From NCBI RefSeq assembly GCF_035621455.1, contig NZ_CP141822.1:2232001-2296000 (forward strand): a DNA stretch of 64,000 nt, written 5' to 3'. A program made the translations under genes and the position numbers. Positions 55,755 through 64,000 of this stretch are shown one piece after another (positions within the stretch are counted from its first letter, which is position 1; every line of letters begins with the position of its first letter). A model generated the notes under the pieces. The model was not told the DNA's origin. It saw only the letters and a program-made list of their open reading frames with translations, and made no database searches. The stretch is from Vibrio natriegens NBRC 15636 = ATCC 14048 = DSM 759. GTDB taxonomy: Bacteria; Pseudomonadota; Gammaproteobacteria; Enterobacterales; Vibrionaceae.

Positions 55755-56786
55755 CTATTGCACTTCTGCTTGCACTCGCTCTAGCGGAATGCACATGGTG
55801 AAGCAGGCTCCATCACCCTGCTCAGAAATAAGCTCTAATCGACCGTCATGGGCACGGCAAACCATTTGAACTACCGCAAGACCTAACCCTGTTCCTTGAG
55901 AACGGGTGGTAAAAAATGGCTCTAGGATTTTGCTTTGTAGCTCTTTAGGTACTCCCGGTCCGTTATCCTGCACAGAAATGCGCAGCTCACCGTTGACCGG
56001 GCGGAAGAAAATATCAATTTGCGACTCTTTACCTGACATCTGAATCGCATTCATGACTAAGTTACTCAAGGCAGATGCAATCGCATTAGCATTTCCAAGC
56101 AGGTCAGTTTGCTCTTCCTCTACTTCTAGAAAGTAGTCAATGTTGTTGTTTTTTAAGGCAGCTTCAACCATTGGTTGATATTCCGAAACCAACTGAGCAA
56201 TCGTAAATGGCTTAATGACTTTATTATCGCCACCTTTGGCAAAGAGCAGCATATCGTTAACCTGCTTTTCCAAATCGTGCAGTCGATCCATCAATTTACT
56301 TTGAAATCGATCTCTCGTATTCGCAGGAAGATTCGGCGCAGCCAAGTTTGACGCATACAGCATTGCGCTGGATAAAGGCGTTCTGACTTGATGAGCAAGA
56401 GAAGCCACCATACGTCCTAAAGACGATAAGCGCTGCAAGTCACTCACTCGGGATTGAAGTAAGCGCGTTTCGGTCAAGTCAGTAATAAGGATGAGCTGAC
56501 CCGTTTCAGAAGCAGAAATCGCCAAACGCACTTTGCGGCCATTGCGCAGAGAGACCTCATGGCCGTCATCTTCACGCGGGTCAAATGCTGCCTGAATGAC
56601 GTTAAACCACTTTTCGTTGACCAAGGGTATTTCAAGAATGCGGTGTGCTTCAGGGTTCGCTTCGCGCACAACACCGAACGTATCGAGCAGGATGACTCCC
56701 GCAGGCATCACATCCAGAACCTGTTTATAACGTTCGACCTGGTTTTCTACTGAGTCTAAATGGGATTGGTTGGTGTTATCTTCCAT
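55755..56786 (-). CDS. flrB: Sensor histidine kinase FlrB
   Basis: Cytoplasmic kinase of 343 residues without membrane spans: a PAS domain (VLDVMPAGVILLDTFGVVREANPEAHRIL), the phosphorylated H132 in LAHQVRTPLSSAM, and the ATPase domain (NLVMNAIQMS, DNGPGVP, TTRSQGTGLGLAVVQ). It phosphorylates FlrC. Confidence 0.96.
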   Translation of the reverse strand: MEDNTNQSHLDSVENQVERYKQVLDVMPAGVILLDTFGVVREANPEAHRILEIPLVNEKWFNVIQAAFDPREDDGHEVSLRNGRKVRLAISASETGQLILITDLTETRLLQSRVSDLQRLSSLGRMVASLAHQVRTPLSSAMLYASNLAAPNLPANTRDRFQSKLMDRLHDLEKQVNDMLLFAKGGDNKVIKPFTIAQLVSEYQPMVEAALKNNNIDYFLEVEEEQTDLLGNANAIASALSNLVMNAIQMSGKESQIDIFFRPVNGELRISVQDNGPGVPKELQSKILEPFFTTRSQGTGLGLAVVQMVCRAHDGRLELISEQGDGACFTMCIPLERVQAEVQ

Positions 56787-56834
56787 TAACTGCCTGTCGA
56801 AATATCGCCACTAAATAGTAAAACAGCTTAGTAA

Positions 56835-56849
56835 GCAATAAGCATACCA
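56835..56849 (-). promoter_or_regulatory. Probable sigma-54 promoter of flrBC
   Basis: Minus strand TGGTATGCTTATTGC keeps GG and GC at the right spacing and TTGC. It is a weaker match than the fliE site. FlrA would be the activator. Confidence 0.7.
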
Positions 56850-56965
56850 AGCTATTTTAATCTATTTATCAGCAACTTATACTATCGACAATAAGTTGAC
56901 ACCAAATTAACATAAGAATTTGAGCGGTTTTGTCTTGGAGAAAACCACTCATTGGGCGTGCAGAG

Positions 56966-58432
56966 TTAGCGTTGCAAGTTGTACTTACGCATTTTCTCAA
57001 CCAAAGTCGTGCGGCGCATTCCCAGCATATCGGCTGCTCGTGCGACAACACCACCTTGGGCTTCAAGTGCTTGGCTGATCATGTTGATTTCCAGATCTGC
57101 CAATAGCTCTTTTAGGTTTACGCCTTCAGGAGGAAGTTCCTGCGGTGCATTTGCGTTGCTCTCTAACTCATTGAGTTCATCAAAACTGAAATCTCCGGAG
57201 AAGATGTCCTGAAAGACATCACGCTCTTGCTCTTCGACTGAGACAAACGGATTCCCTTCAGGCTGGAATTCCGGGATATCACTGTAACGGTATTTCGTCG
57301 GCAAGTGATTCACATCGATCAGGCTGTTCGGGTAAAGAATCACCATGCGCTCGATCAGGTTTGCCAGCTCACGCACGTTCCCCGGCCAGTCGTGTTCCAT
57401 CAAAGAGTTAATCGCGCGCGAAGTAAAGCAGATAGGTTGTCCACCTTCGGCTTCCAGACGAGCCATCAATTCTTGCAACAACAGAGGGATATCACGCTTA
57501 CGTTCTTTCAGCGCAGGCATTTCAATTGGAAATACGTTGAGGCGATAGAACAAGTCTTCTCGGAAGGTATCTTCTTCGATCATGCTCTCGAGGTTGCGAT
57601 GCGTCGCAGCTACAATGCGAACGTTCACTTTAATCGTATTGTTACCACCCACTCGCTCAAAGCAACGCTCTTGAAGCACACGAAGTAGCTTCACCTGCAT
57701 TGGCATTGGCATATCACCAATTTCATCGAGGAATAAGGTTCCGCCATCAGCCAATTCAAAACGACCTTTACGCGAGGTTAACGCCCCGGTAAAAGCACCT
57801 TTTTCATGACCAAACAGCTCACTCTCTAAAAGCTCAGGAGGAATCGCACCACAGTTAATTGGCACAAATGGTCCACTAGAGTACGTGGAATGGTAGTGGA
57901 TATTACGCGCAACCACTTCTTTACCCGTGCCCGACTCACCAAGGATTAAAACGTTAGCTTCGGTTTTGGCGACTTGCTCAATAAGGTGACGAACTTCCTG
58001 AATGCCACGACTCTGACCCACTAAACTGCGGAAAAGTGTATTTTTGCGCTCACTTGCGATCACGTTCACACCTTTTCGACCCAGGAAGTCTTTGCAATGA
58101 CGCAAGGCGTTACTAAGTTGAGGGTAGTTTAAAGGCAGTTCCAACTCACCAACGTAACTTGGCAAGTCATCAACAGGTAGCGATAAGCGCTCCATTACGA
58201 GCAATGGAATGTGGTAAGCATCGCTAAGATGCGCCATGACTGTTGTCGCTGCTGAAGCTGAAGAAATATTGCCGATAATGCAACCAGACCAGAGTTCAGA
58301 CCAATCAACATCACCTAGCTGATCAGAACTGACCGCTTCGCAACTTTCTCCAACAAATTCCAATATATTGCTTAAATTTAAACGACTTGAAGCATCGTCA
58401 TCAATTACAAGCAGTTTTGCCAAACCTTGCAT
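56966..58432 (-). CDS. flrA: Master flagellar sigma-54 activator FlrA
   Basis: Top regulator of the polar flagellar cascade, 488 residues. The N-terminal domain is receiver-like but without the usual phosphoacceptor arrangement. Walker A GESGTGKE is at 165-172, GAFTGA at 212-217, and a Fis-type helix-turn-helix sits at the C-terminus ([18 protein letters not shown]). The V. cholerae homologue binds cyclic di-GMP. Its promoter lies in the 280 bp before the gene. No strong ribosome site precedes the ATG. Confidence 0.97.
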   Translation of the reverse strand: MQGLAKLLVIDDDASSRLNLSNILEFVGESCEAVSSDQLGDVDWSELWSGCIIGNISSASAATTVMAHLSDAYHIPLLVMERLSLPVDDLPSYVGELELPLNYPQLSNALRHCKDFLGRKGVNVIASERKNTLFRSLVGQSRGIQEVRHLIEQVAKTEANVLILGESGTGKEVVARNIHYHSTYSSGPFVPINCGAIPPELLESELFGHEKGAFTGALTSRKGRFELADGGTLFLDEIGDMPMPMQVKLLRVLQERCFERVGGNNTIKVNVRIVAATHRNLESMIEEDTFREDLFYRLNVFPIEMPALKERKRDIPLLLQELMARLEAEGGQPICFTSRAINSLMEHDWPGNVRELANLIERMVILYPNSLIDVNHLPTKYRYSDIPEFQPEGNPFVSVEEQERDVFQDIFSGDFSFDELNELESNANAPQELPPEGVNLKELLADLEINMISQALEAQGGVVARAADMLGMRRTTLVEKMRKYNLQR

Positions 58433-58563
58433 AACTAAGAATGATTGCCTTTATTTTTGGATGTGTTGCGGCCAAACCTTGATTAGCTCAAATGAGTGTT
58501 CAGAAAGGCGGGAACGCCACACTCAATGCACGAGAGACAAAGGGGAAATCAGCAACAAAAAAA

Positions 58564-58584
58564 GCCATTAGGGCTACTAATGGC
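58564..58584 (-). terminator. Terminator after fliS
   Basis: The stem GCCATTAG/CTAATGGC has a 5-base loop and a minus-strand run of seven T. It separates the flaG-fliD-flaI-fliS unit from flrA. Confidence 0.88.
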
Positions 58585-58719
58585 GCTTATTTTATTTGAA
58601 TATAAAAATAAGGCAACCAACCAATCGAGAGCTCTAAGCGTGATTGTGACCTTGCTGCACAACTTGTTGCTTAGGCACTCAATATATATTCAAGTCAATA
58701 TAAAGATTTGTTTTATTTA

Positions 58720-59130
58720 TTAAATACCGACCTCTTCGGCCGTTAGGTTGTGGAACTCTGCCGGAATTTGATCCCACGCTGATTTTATCTCTCGAATAAT
58801 ATCGATAACGTCATCAATAAGTTGCGGATCATTTTGGTGATTTGCCGCAGAAATCTGCGTAATCATGAATTCATAAAGTGAATCTAAGTTTGAGGCAATC
58901 TCGCCACCATCATCCATTGACAAACAACTTCTCAGCGCGATGATAATGTCCAATGCCTTACCCAAACGCTCACCTTTTACTGGTATGTTGCCAGCTTGCA
59001 TCGCTGCTTTACCTTGAATAAGACGCTCAATTGCTCCCGCCATTAGCATTTGAATGACTTTGTGCGGAGAAGCCGCGCTTAGCTGGCTGTCGACTGATAC
59101 CTTTTTGTATGCTTGCAAAGATCCGCGCAT
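58720..59130 (-). CDS. fliS: Flagellin export chaperone FliS
   Basis: The 136-residue chaperone caps flagellin before export. MRGSLQAYKKVSVDSQLSAASPHKVIQMLMAGAIERL is the family start; helical throughout. The ATG has a GAGGAT site. Upstream codons in frame lie in flaI. Confidence 0.94.
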   Translation of the reverse strand: MRGSLQAYKKVSVDSQLSAASPHKVIQMLMAGAIERLIQGKAAMQAGNIPVKGERLGKALDIIIALRSCLSMDDGGEIASNLDSLYEFMITQISAANHQNDPQLIDDVIDIIREIKSAWDQIPAEFHNLTAEEVGI

Positions 59131-59143
59131 AGTAATCCTCTTT

Positions 59144-59449
59144 CTAAATAAACTTTTTGTACTGCTGAAGCGAACGTTGGCCATAGCGCAATTTATGCAA
59201 CTCTTTTCCAACTTTTGACGTCTCTGATTGCATCAGTTCAACAATACTTTGGGTACGAGCAAGCAAGTCTTGCCACTCGACGTCTTGCTTAACCAATGGT
59301 TTTTTCTGAACCACTGACAGCAAGTTTTGCAATAAGCTTTCTCTGATATCGACCAAACGAAGAATTTCTTCAGTATTAATATCGACTTTTTGCAGCTCTT
59401 GGCTAATGCGTTGATCCAAATCGTTAATTTCAATAAGTTCGCTTTGCAT
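59144..59449 (-). CDS. flaI: Flagellar rod/accessory protein FlaI (FliT-like)
   Basis: A small helical protein of 101 residues placed between fliD and fliS, where E. coli has fliT and Vibrio has flaI. Coiled-coil composition and two Arg/Lys clusters near the C-terminus (KLRYGQRSLQQYKK). Presumably a chaperone for FliD; function inferred from position. Confidence 0.85.
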   Translation of the reverse strand: MQSELIEINDLDQRISQELQKVDINTEEILRLVDIRESLLQNLLSVVQKKPLVKQDVEWQDLLARTQSIVELMQSETSKVGKELHKLRYGQRSLQQYKKFI

Positions 59450-59452
59450 TGA

Positions 59453-61459
59453 TTAACCCAGTGCACTCATTAATGCGCCTAGCTGGCCTTGCATTTTGCC
59501 TGTTGCATCTTGCATGGCAGAGAATTTTGCATGGGTACGCTCTTCTAAGCTCGCCATGCGGCGATCGAGGGCCGTTTGATCATCATTTAAACGGTAATTC
59601 TGTTCTGTAAGACTTTTCTCGCGGGTACGAATGCTGCCAGTAACCCCGGTAATGCCATGAATGGCATCTTCAATGCGCTTTGCGAAACCAGTGTTACCAC
59701 CAAAGAAACTTTCCAGTTCATTGAAGTTGTTATTTAACTGACGATCGAGCATGTCGTAGTTAATTTCGAGCGTTCCCTGACGAGTCGTGGTGATACCAAA
59801 CTCAGTGAGGGATTTGAGGTTTTCTGGCGCTTTGTCAATTTGTGCGGAAAAGACCGATTTAAGTCTGGCATCAGCACTTCGTACGGTGCTGTCGCCTGAT
59901 AAAGGGCCTTTTTGTCCGGTAAGAGGATCAACGCTCGAGAGCGCCCGAGAGGTTTGATAAAACGAATTATAAGCCGCAACAAAGTTTTCTATATCGCTGC
60001 GAACGCCCTGACGATCATATTCAACGCCTATTTCCGCCGGTGCTTGATTAGGTTCAGACTTCCCTTTCAATGTGAGGTCTACGCCTTCTATCGCATCTTC
60101 AATCACGTTGTTGTGACTCGAGAGTTTCGCAACGCCATCGAGTAACACGACCGAGTCTTGGCCGGCCTGAACTTCGGTCATGCCGCTATAACCTTCGAAC
60201 ATAGATTCGGCCTGAGCAATTTTGGCTTCGGCAGCGTCTATTTTTTCGAGTCGCTCGCGCTCTTCAGGTGAAAGCTGAGCGCGATGGATTTGCTTCGCTT
60301 GCTCTTGCGTCAATTCACCACGTTTTACTTTCGCATCAAGCTCCTGTTTTTCATCAGCAATGCTCTGCTCAATTTCTGCTTTTTCTTGATCAAGCCGCTG
60401 CTTTGCTTCTTTGGTGGTGACATAAGAGTCGGTCAGCGTACCAGATGCAGCATTGCTCCAACCCGGAACATCAGGCGCTTTTTCAATCGCCTTTTCGTCC
60501 AGCTCCAGCTCGGGCTCTTGGTATGAATCCAGTAAGGTGCCTGAGGCCGTTTCCGTCCAGCCAGGAATGCGATCCTCTGGACGCCAACTTGCGCGTTCTT
60601 GCGCTTTATTGAGTGCATCTTGTCCCGCTTTGGCAGCATCTGCGCCGGCAGCAGAAACAGGCTCACCAACTGCACTCCCCTGTTGAGTTGCTAGTTCCTC
60701 TTGCGAGGATTGCATTTCGGGAGGTAGAGGGTTGCCGCTTTCATCCAGTAAAACAGGTTCGGCTGATGGTGGAGCTTGCAAAGGACCTAACACCTCTTCA
60801 GCGGCAGCACGTGCTTCTTCCAAAGCTCGTACTCGCTCTTCAAGTGTTTGATATGCGAATTTTTTAAGTGGATTGCCTTGTTCGGCGTCCACTGTGACGT
60901 TAATTTGGTGATCCTTACCAGATTGGTTTGAGGCAAGGATAAGGCGGGGGCCTTCGGCATCGTTGATAAGTGAAGCACGAACGCCGATGTTGTCTTTCGC
61001 ACCGTTGATGCTACGTAGCACATCTACGAGCTTAGATCTTGAACGGACATTGATGTTAAAGCTGTCGTCACCAAGCGAAATATGCAGCTTACCCGGACCA
61101 AGCTTTGCGTCTTCTGGTAACACATCAGACGCAACTTTATGGCTTTGTGCAAGCTGCAACACATCGATAGCATACTTACCAGCTATAGCATCGGTAGTTG
61201 CAGTGGCAGATACGATTTTATCGTCCGTGGTATCAACCGTCCGGGCAGCAAAAGCTTTTTCCTGACGGAAGTTCACCATGAGGTTTTTCATCGTATCCAA
61301 CGATTCTCTGAGTCGCCCATAAGCACTGATGCTGGCATCTATCGTCGTGCGTTCATTGTTAATGCTCTGCTGCTTTGGTACACGCTCGGCATCGACAATT
61401 TTGCTGACCATGGCATTAATATCCATGCCACCAGACATCCCCAACGGGCCTAAACTCAT
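59453..61459 (-). CDS. fliD: Flagellar filament cap protein FliD
   Basis: Filament cap, 668 residues, longer than the enterobacterial protein (468). Conserved N-terminal part (SGGMDINAMVSKIVDAERVPKQ) and C-terminal part (MASLEERTHAKFSAMQDATGKMQGQLGALMSALG). The variable middle (about 200-430) is acidic and Gln/Glu/Ala-rich, with two copies of a PGW-x3-ASGTL-x-DSY motif (residues 298-313 and 331-346) and a coiled coil. The ribosome site is GAGGTG. Confidence 0.95.
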   Translation of the reverse strand: MSLGPLGMSGGMDINAMVSKIVDAERVPKQQSINNERTTIDASISAYGRLRESLDTMKNLMVNFRQEKAFAARTVDTTDDKIVSATATTDAIAGKYAIDVLQLAQSHKVASDVLPEDAKLGPGKLHISLGDDSFNINVRSRSKLVDVLRSINGAKDNIGVRASLINDAEGPRLILASNQSGKDHQINVTVDAEQGNPLKKFAYQTLEERVRALEEARAAAEEVLGPLQAPPSAEPVLLDESGNPLPPEMQSSQEELATQQGSAVGEPVSAAGADAAKAGQDALNKAQERASWRPEDRIPGWTETASGTLLDSYQEPELELDEKAIEKAPDVPGWSNAASGTLTDSYVTTKEAKQRLDQEKAEIEQSIADEKQELDAKVKRGELTQEQAKQIHRAQLSPEERERLEKIDAAEAKIAQAESMFEGYSGMTEVQAGQDSVVLLDGVAKLSSHNNVIEDAIEGVDLTLKGKSEPNQAPAEIGVEYDRQGVRSDIENFVAAYNSFYQTSRALSSVDPLTGQKGPLSGDSTVRSADARLKSVFSAQIDKAPENLKSLTEFGITTTRQGTLEINYDMLDRQLNNNFNELESFFGGNTGFAKRIEDAIHGITGVTGSIRTREKSLTEQNYRLNDDQTALDRRMASLEERTHAKFSAMQDATGKMQGQLGALMSALG

Positions 61460-61481
61460 TAAATCACCTCTAAAAACGGCT

Positions 61482-61646
61482 TATACCAATCACAGTAAGT
61501 AAGTGATCAGAAATAGCGTAGGAAAAATGCTTGAGAACAAGGCAAAATTTTTCGATAAGTAGTTATTCTACAATCAAAAATTTTAACGTCGTTACCGAGT
61601 ATTTTAACAAGCTAGAATGACCAGTTATTTACTACGATTGGTATTA
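61482..61646. repeat. Palindromic intergenic repeat (MITE-like) between flaG and fliD
   Basis: A 165-bp AT-rich element with ends TATACCAATC and GATTGGTATTA. Internal arms are partly complementary, such as AGTAAGTAAGTGATCA against TGACCAGTTATTTACT. Its last bases overlap the flaG TAA stop. A 20-bp end copy recurs in the ccmB-ccmC gap. No ORF. It resembles short repeats scattered in Vibrio genomes; its family name is not assigned here. Confidence 0.8.
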
Positions 61647-62078
61647 AACTTTTTCAACTAACAAACCGCTGTTAGCTGTGTGCTCAGCTAGGCGACGTAA
61701 AACGACCAGCATGTCTTCATCAGGAATTTGACGAATCACGTCGCCCGTTTTGGCTTCGTAAATCGTCACAACGTCTCGGCCAGATTCTTCATCCACGCGA
61801 AACGCCACTCCCTTATTTATGGATGTCACAAATTCATTCATTTGTGCGACCATTTTTTCACGTTCTTCTCTGTTCAGCTCCTGACGGCTTTCCGCCATTT
61901 TGATTGCAGCTTGAACAGAGAAATCACGCTCGGTGTCTTTCACTTTTGACAGAGAAATATCACCGACTGAACTTGCTGGGTCCGGCACGCCTATGCCATA
62001 GCCATTTTTACTAGCAACTTTGGTGCCATCCTCTGCACCGTAAGACTGGATGTTCGATGTGTAGGAGGCTATTTCCAT
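61644..62078 (-). CDS. flaG: Flagellar protein FlaG
   Basis: The 144-residue protein affects filament length. The C-terminal FlaG domain (MNEFVTSINKGVAFRVDEESGRDVVTIYEAKTGDVIRQIPDEDMLVVLRRLAE) is clear. The stop codon lies within the terminal bases of the repeat element. GGGAG precedes the ATG. Confidence 0.94.
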   Translation of the reverse strand: MEIASYTSNIQSYGAEDGTKVASKNGYGIGVPDPASSVGDISLSKVKDTERDFSVQAAIKMAESRQELNREEREKMVAQMNEFVTSINKGVAFRVDEESGRDVVTIYEAKTGDVIRQIPDEDMLVVLRRLAEHTANSGLLVEKV

Positions 62079-62141
62079 TACAATCTCCCTTCCAACTTAT
62101 GAGCTAACGATAGGGTCTATCGCTTGACTAATCCAGCCTAA

Positions 62142-63272
62142 TTAGCCCAACAAGCTTAGCGCTGCAGATGGTGACTGCTTCGCTTGTGCCAGGATCGAAG
62201 TACTCGCTTGCTGAAGGATTTGCGACTTAGTCATTGCCGTTGTTTCCTTCGCGTAGTCAGTATCTTGAATACGGCTCTTAGACGCATTAACGTTTTCATT
62301 AATGTTATCTAAGTTATTGATCGCGTGGTTGAATCGGTTTTGGAAAGCACCAAGAGACGCACGCTGGCTATCTACTGACTTAAGTGCACCGTCGATAACT
62401 GCCACAGCTTCTTGAGAGCCAGCTACCGATGTAACGTCGATGTCTTTAACCGTGACGTCTTTAGCATCACCGAAACCAATTTCGCCAGCTAGGTTGCCTG
62501 AGAATTCAACTTCACCAGTTACTTTCTGAGAAGAAGCAAATACTTGCAACTTACCGTCTTCACCTACTGACGCTTTCACGTCATCGCTCTGACCGTTGAT
62601 GTAAGTCGCTAACTGCTCAAGATCATCGCCTTGCTTCGCGTTGATAGTCAGCTTTTGTTCTTCACCTTGTGTATTGGTGTAGCTCATTTCAAGCTTAGTT
62701 TTTTCACCAACAGCCCAAGATGCATCTTTACCTTCTTCTGCAGCGTAGCTCTTACCGCCCATAGCAGAAGTATCAGAACGCAGGCTATCCAAAGAAAGCA
62801 TTACTGCTTCACCTGAATCAGCACCGATTTGGAAAGACTGTGTACCGTAAGTACCATTAAGCAGCTTGTTACCACCAAAAGATGTCGTTTCCGCAATACG
62901 GTTTAGCTCATCGTTTAAGGCTGTTACTTCTTCCTGAATCGCGACACGTTCTGCTTTTGAGTTAGAACCGTTCGCAGACTGAAGCGAAAGGTCACGCATA
63001 CGCTGTAGGATATTGGTAGATTCATTCATTGCACCTTCAGCAACCTGTGCAACAGAAATACCGTCGTTGGCGTTTTTCACTGCCATGTCCAAGCCACGGC
63101 TTTGCGCGTTCAAGCGGTTTGAAATCTGTAGACCTGCAGCATCGTCTTTCGCGCTATTAATTTTATAGCCCGAAGACAAACGCTCCATTGATTTTTGTTG
63201 ACCTTCAGCGGCCTGATTCAGGTAACGCTGTGCGGTCATCGCAGAAACGTTAGTATTAACGTTAATCGCCAT
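62142..63272 (-). CDS. flaA: Polar flagellin
   Basis: Filament subunit of 376 residues. The conserved N-terminal D0/D1 region ([21 protein letters not shown]...[25 protein letters not shown]) and C-terminal D1/D0 ([20 protein letters not shown]... [18 protein letters not shown]) flank a variable middle. Position next to flaG matches flaA of V. parahaemolyticus, but paralogue letters differ among species. Strong AAGGAG site and sigma-28 promoter. No terminator follows, so it may read into flaG; a small hairpin CGATAG/CTATCG (62108-62122) lies between them. Confidence 0.93.
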   Translation of the reverse strand: MAINVNTNVSAMTAQRYLNQAAEGQQKSMERLSSGYKINSAKDDAAGLQISNRLNAQSRGLDMAVKNANDGISVAQVAEGAMNESTNILQRMRDLSLQSANGSNSKAERVAIQEEVTALNDELNRIAETTSFGGNKLLNGTYGTQSFQIGADSGEAVMLSLDSLRSDTSAMGGKSYAAEEGKDASWAVGEKTKLEMSYTNTQGEEQKLTINAKQGDDLEQLATYINGQSDDVKASVGEDGKLQVFASSQKVTGEVEFSGNLAGEIGFGDAKDVTVKDIDVTSVAGSQEAVAVIDGALKSVDSQRASLGAFQNRFNHAINNLDNINENVNASKSRIQDTDYAKETTAMTKSQILQQASTSILAQAKQSPSAALSLLG

Positions 63273-63353
63273 AGTTGTTCTCCTTAAGGCTTTTGTGAAT
63301 GTACCTTCGTGTCTCTCACCTCACTTGGGTACATCTCATTTCTCTCAATCCCT

Positions 63354-63380
63354 TTAACGGCGATCAATACATATCCTTTA
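63354..63380 (-). promoter_or_regulatory. Sigma-28 (FliA) promoter of the flagellin gene
   Basis: Minus strand TAAA, 15 bp, GCCGTTAA, an almost exact fit to the FliA consensus. Leader about 75 nt. Confidence 0.88.
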
Positions 63381-63485
63381 GGAGAATTTCCCATTTTTTT
63401 GCGATTAGTATCCTCTACTTAGAGAAGTGTGACCGGTATCAACTGTGACCAAATTAACTCGTCAGCGTGCTTTCTGCAGATAAAA

Positions 63486-63507
63486 AAACCCAGCCGAAGC
63501 TGGGTTT
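63486..63507 (-). terminator. Terminator after the upstream flagellin
   Basis: The 9-bp stem AAACCCAGC/GCTGGGTTT has a 4-base loop and a minus-strand T-run of seven. Confidence 0.92.
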
Positions 63508-63570
63508 ACTCGCTCATCTCTCACCACGAGCCAATGAGGTTCTCGTCTGGGGTTAATCTGGGTATAACCC

Positions 63571-64000
63571 TTAACCTAGCAGACTTAGCGCTGAGTTCGG
63601 CGCTTGTTTCGCTTGCGCAAGGATTGAGCTTGACGCCTGCGATAGAATTTGTGACTTGGTCATTTCTGTCGTTTCTTTTGCGAAGTCGGTATCTTTAATA
63701 CGGCTCTTCGATGCACTCACGTTCTCGTTAATGTTATCCAAGTTGTTGATTGCATGGTTGAAACGGTTTTGGAATGCACCTAGTTCCGCGCGGTGGCTGT
63801 CTACGTACTTCAGAGCAGCATCAATAATTGCTACTGATTCTTGTGCGCCGCCCACAGAGGTAACATCAATAGAATCAACCGTGACGCTGTTGCCTTTATC
63901 CAGACCTAATTCGCCAGATAGACCACCAGAGAATGACAGTTCGCCTTCCACTTTGTTGTTACCCGCAAAGACTTGCAATTGGCCATCTTCATTCACTGAA
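63571..64000 (-). CDS. Second polar flagellin, C-terminal part
   Basis: A flagellin gene cut by the window end; about 142 C-terminal residues are seen. It shares the D1/D0 segment with the next flagellin ([45 protein letters not shown]...LSLLG) with few differences. It corresponds by position to flaB of V. parahaemolyticus. Ends at its own terminator, so the two genes are transcribed separately. Confidence 0.92.
   Translation of the reverse strand, partial: SVNEDGQLQVFAGNNKVEGELSFSGGLSGELGLDKGNSVTVDSIDVTSVGGAQESVAIIDAALKYVDSHRAELGAFQNRFNHAINNLDNINENVSASKSRIKDTDFAKETTEMTKSQILSQASSSILAQAKQAPNSALSLLG

Noticed and set aside
56920..56949. Terminator after flrA
   Set aside because: An imperfect GAG-GGTTTT/AAAACC-CTC stem is present but no T-run follows; too weak to call.

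Overview
The window is chromosomal DNA from a marine gammaproteobacterium of the genus Vibrio. The evidence is the combination of a FlrABC-controlled polar flagellar regulon, the ParC/ParP chemotaxis-array positioning pair next to CheW, FlaG/FlaI accessory proteins, tandem flagellin genes and a complete system I cytochrome c maturation operon. The species cannot be fixed from the sequence. I see no prophage, IS element, integron, CRISPR array, rRNA or tRNA; the region looks like conserved core chromosome.

Region 1 (1-20.3 kb) is a housekeeping block whose gene order parallels the mnmC-yfcL-epmC-aroC-prmB-smrB-sixA-fadJ-fadI-fadL-mlaA stretch of E. coli. It covers tRNA wobble modification (mnmC, truncated by the window edge), EF-P hydroxylation (epmC), chorismate synthesis (aroC), ribosomal protein L3 methylation (prmB), a ribosome-rescue nuclease (smrB), phosphohistidine phosphatase (sixA), fatty-acid uptake and beta-oxidation (two fadL, fadI, fadJ; FadR-like operators lie in front of all three transcription units) and lipid asymmetry (mlaA). 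Vibrio-type insertions in this block are an FMN reductase, a TRIC-type channel, a cytosolic insulinase, a tiny secreted protein behind three tandem 16-bp repeats, and an ECF sigma factor with a DUF3379 membrane protein. The 740-bp gap between fadI and the sigma factor holds a strong minus-strand terminator and hairpin that look like an unannotated small RNA.

Region 2 (20.4-27.6 kb, minus strand) is the ccmABCDEFGHI operon for covalent haem attachment to periplasmic c-type cytochromes. A 12-bp inverted repeat lies upstream of ccmA and an inserted repeat-derived hairpin lies between ccmB and ccmC.

Region 3 (27.8-64 kb, minus strand) is polar flagellum and chemotaxis. Read in transcription order, from high to low coordinates, it contains: flagellin (partial), flagellin, flaG, fliD, flaI, fliS; flrA (sigma-54 activator, class I); flrB-flrC (class II); fliEFGHIJ; fliKLMNOPQR-flhB; then flhA-flhF-flhG-fliA-cheY-cheZ-cheA-cheB-parC-parP-cheW-DUF2802. 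Good sigma-54 sites precede flrB, fliE, fliK and flhA, and a perfect sigma-28 site precedes the complete flagellin. This matches the known cascade: FlrA/sigma-54 activates flrBC, FlrC/sigma-54 activates the basal body, and FliA drives late genes. FlhF/FlhG set polar placement and number, and ParC/ParP place the chemotaxis arrays at the same pole.

The best leads for something undescribed are the candidate sRNA at about 14.6-14.77 kb, the triple-repeat promoter and orphan secreted protein at 10.45-10.77 kb, the three repeated motifs in the CheA linker, the duplicated motif in FliD, the hairpin between cheY and cheZ, and a palindromic intergenic element between flaG and fliD that overlaps the flaG stop codon.
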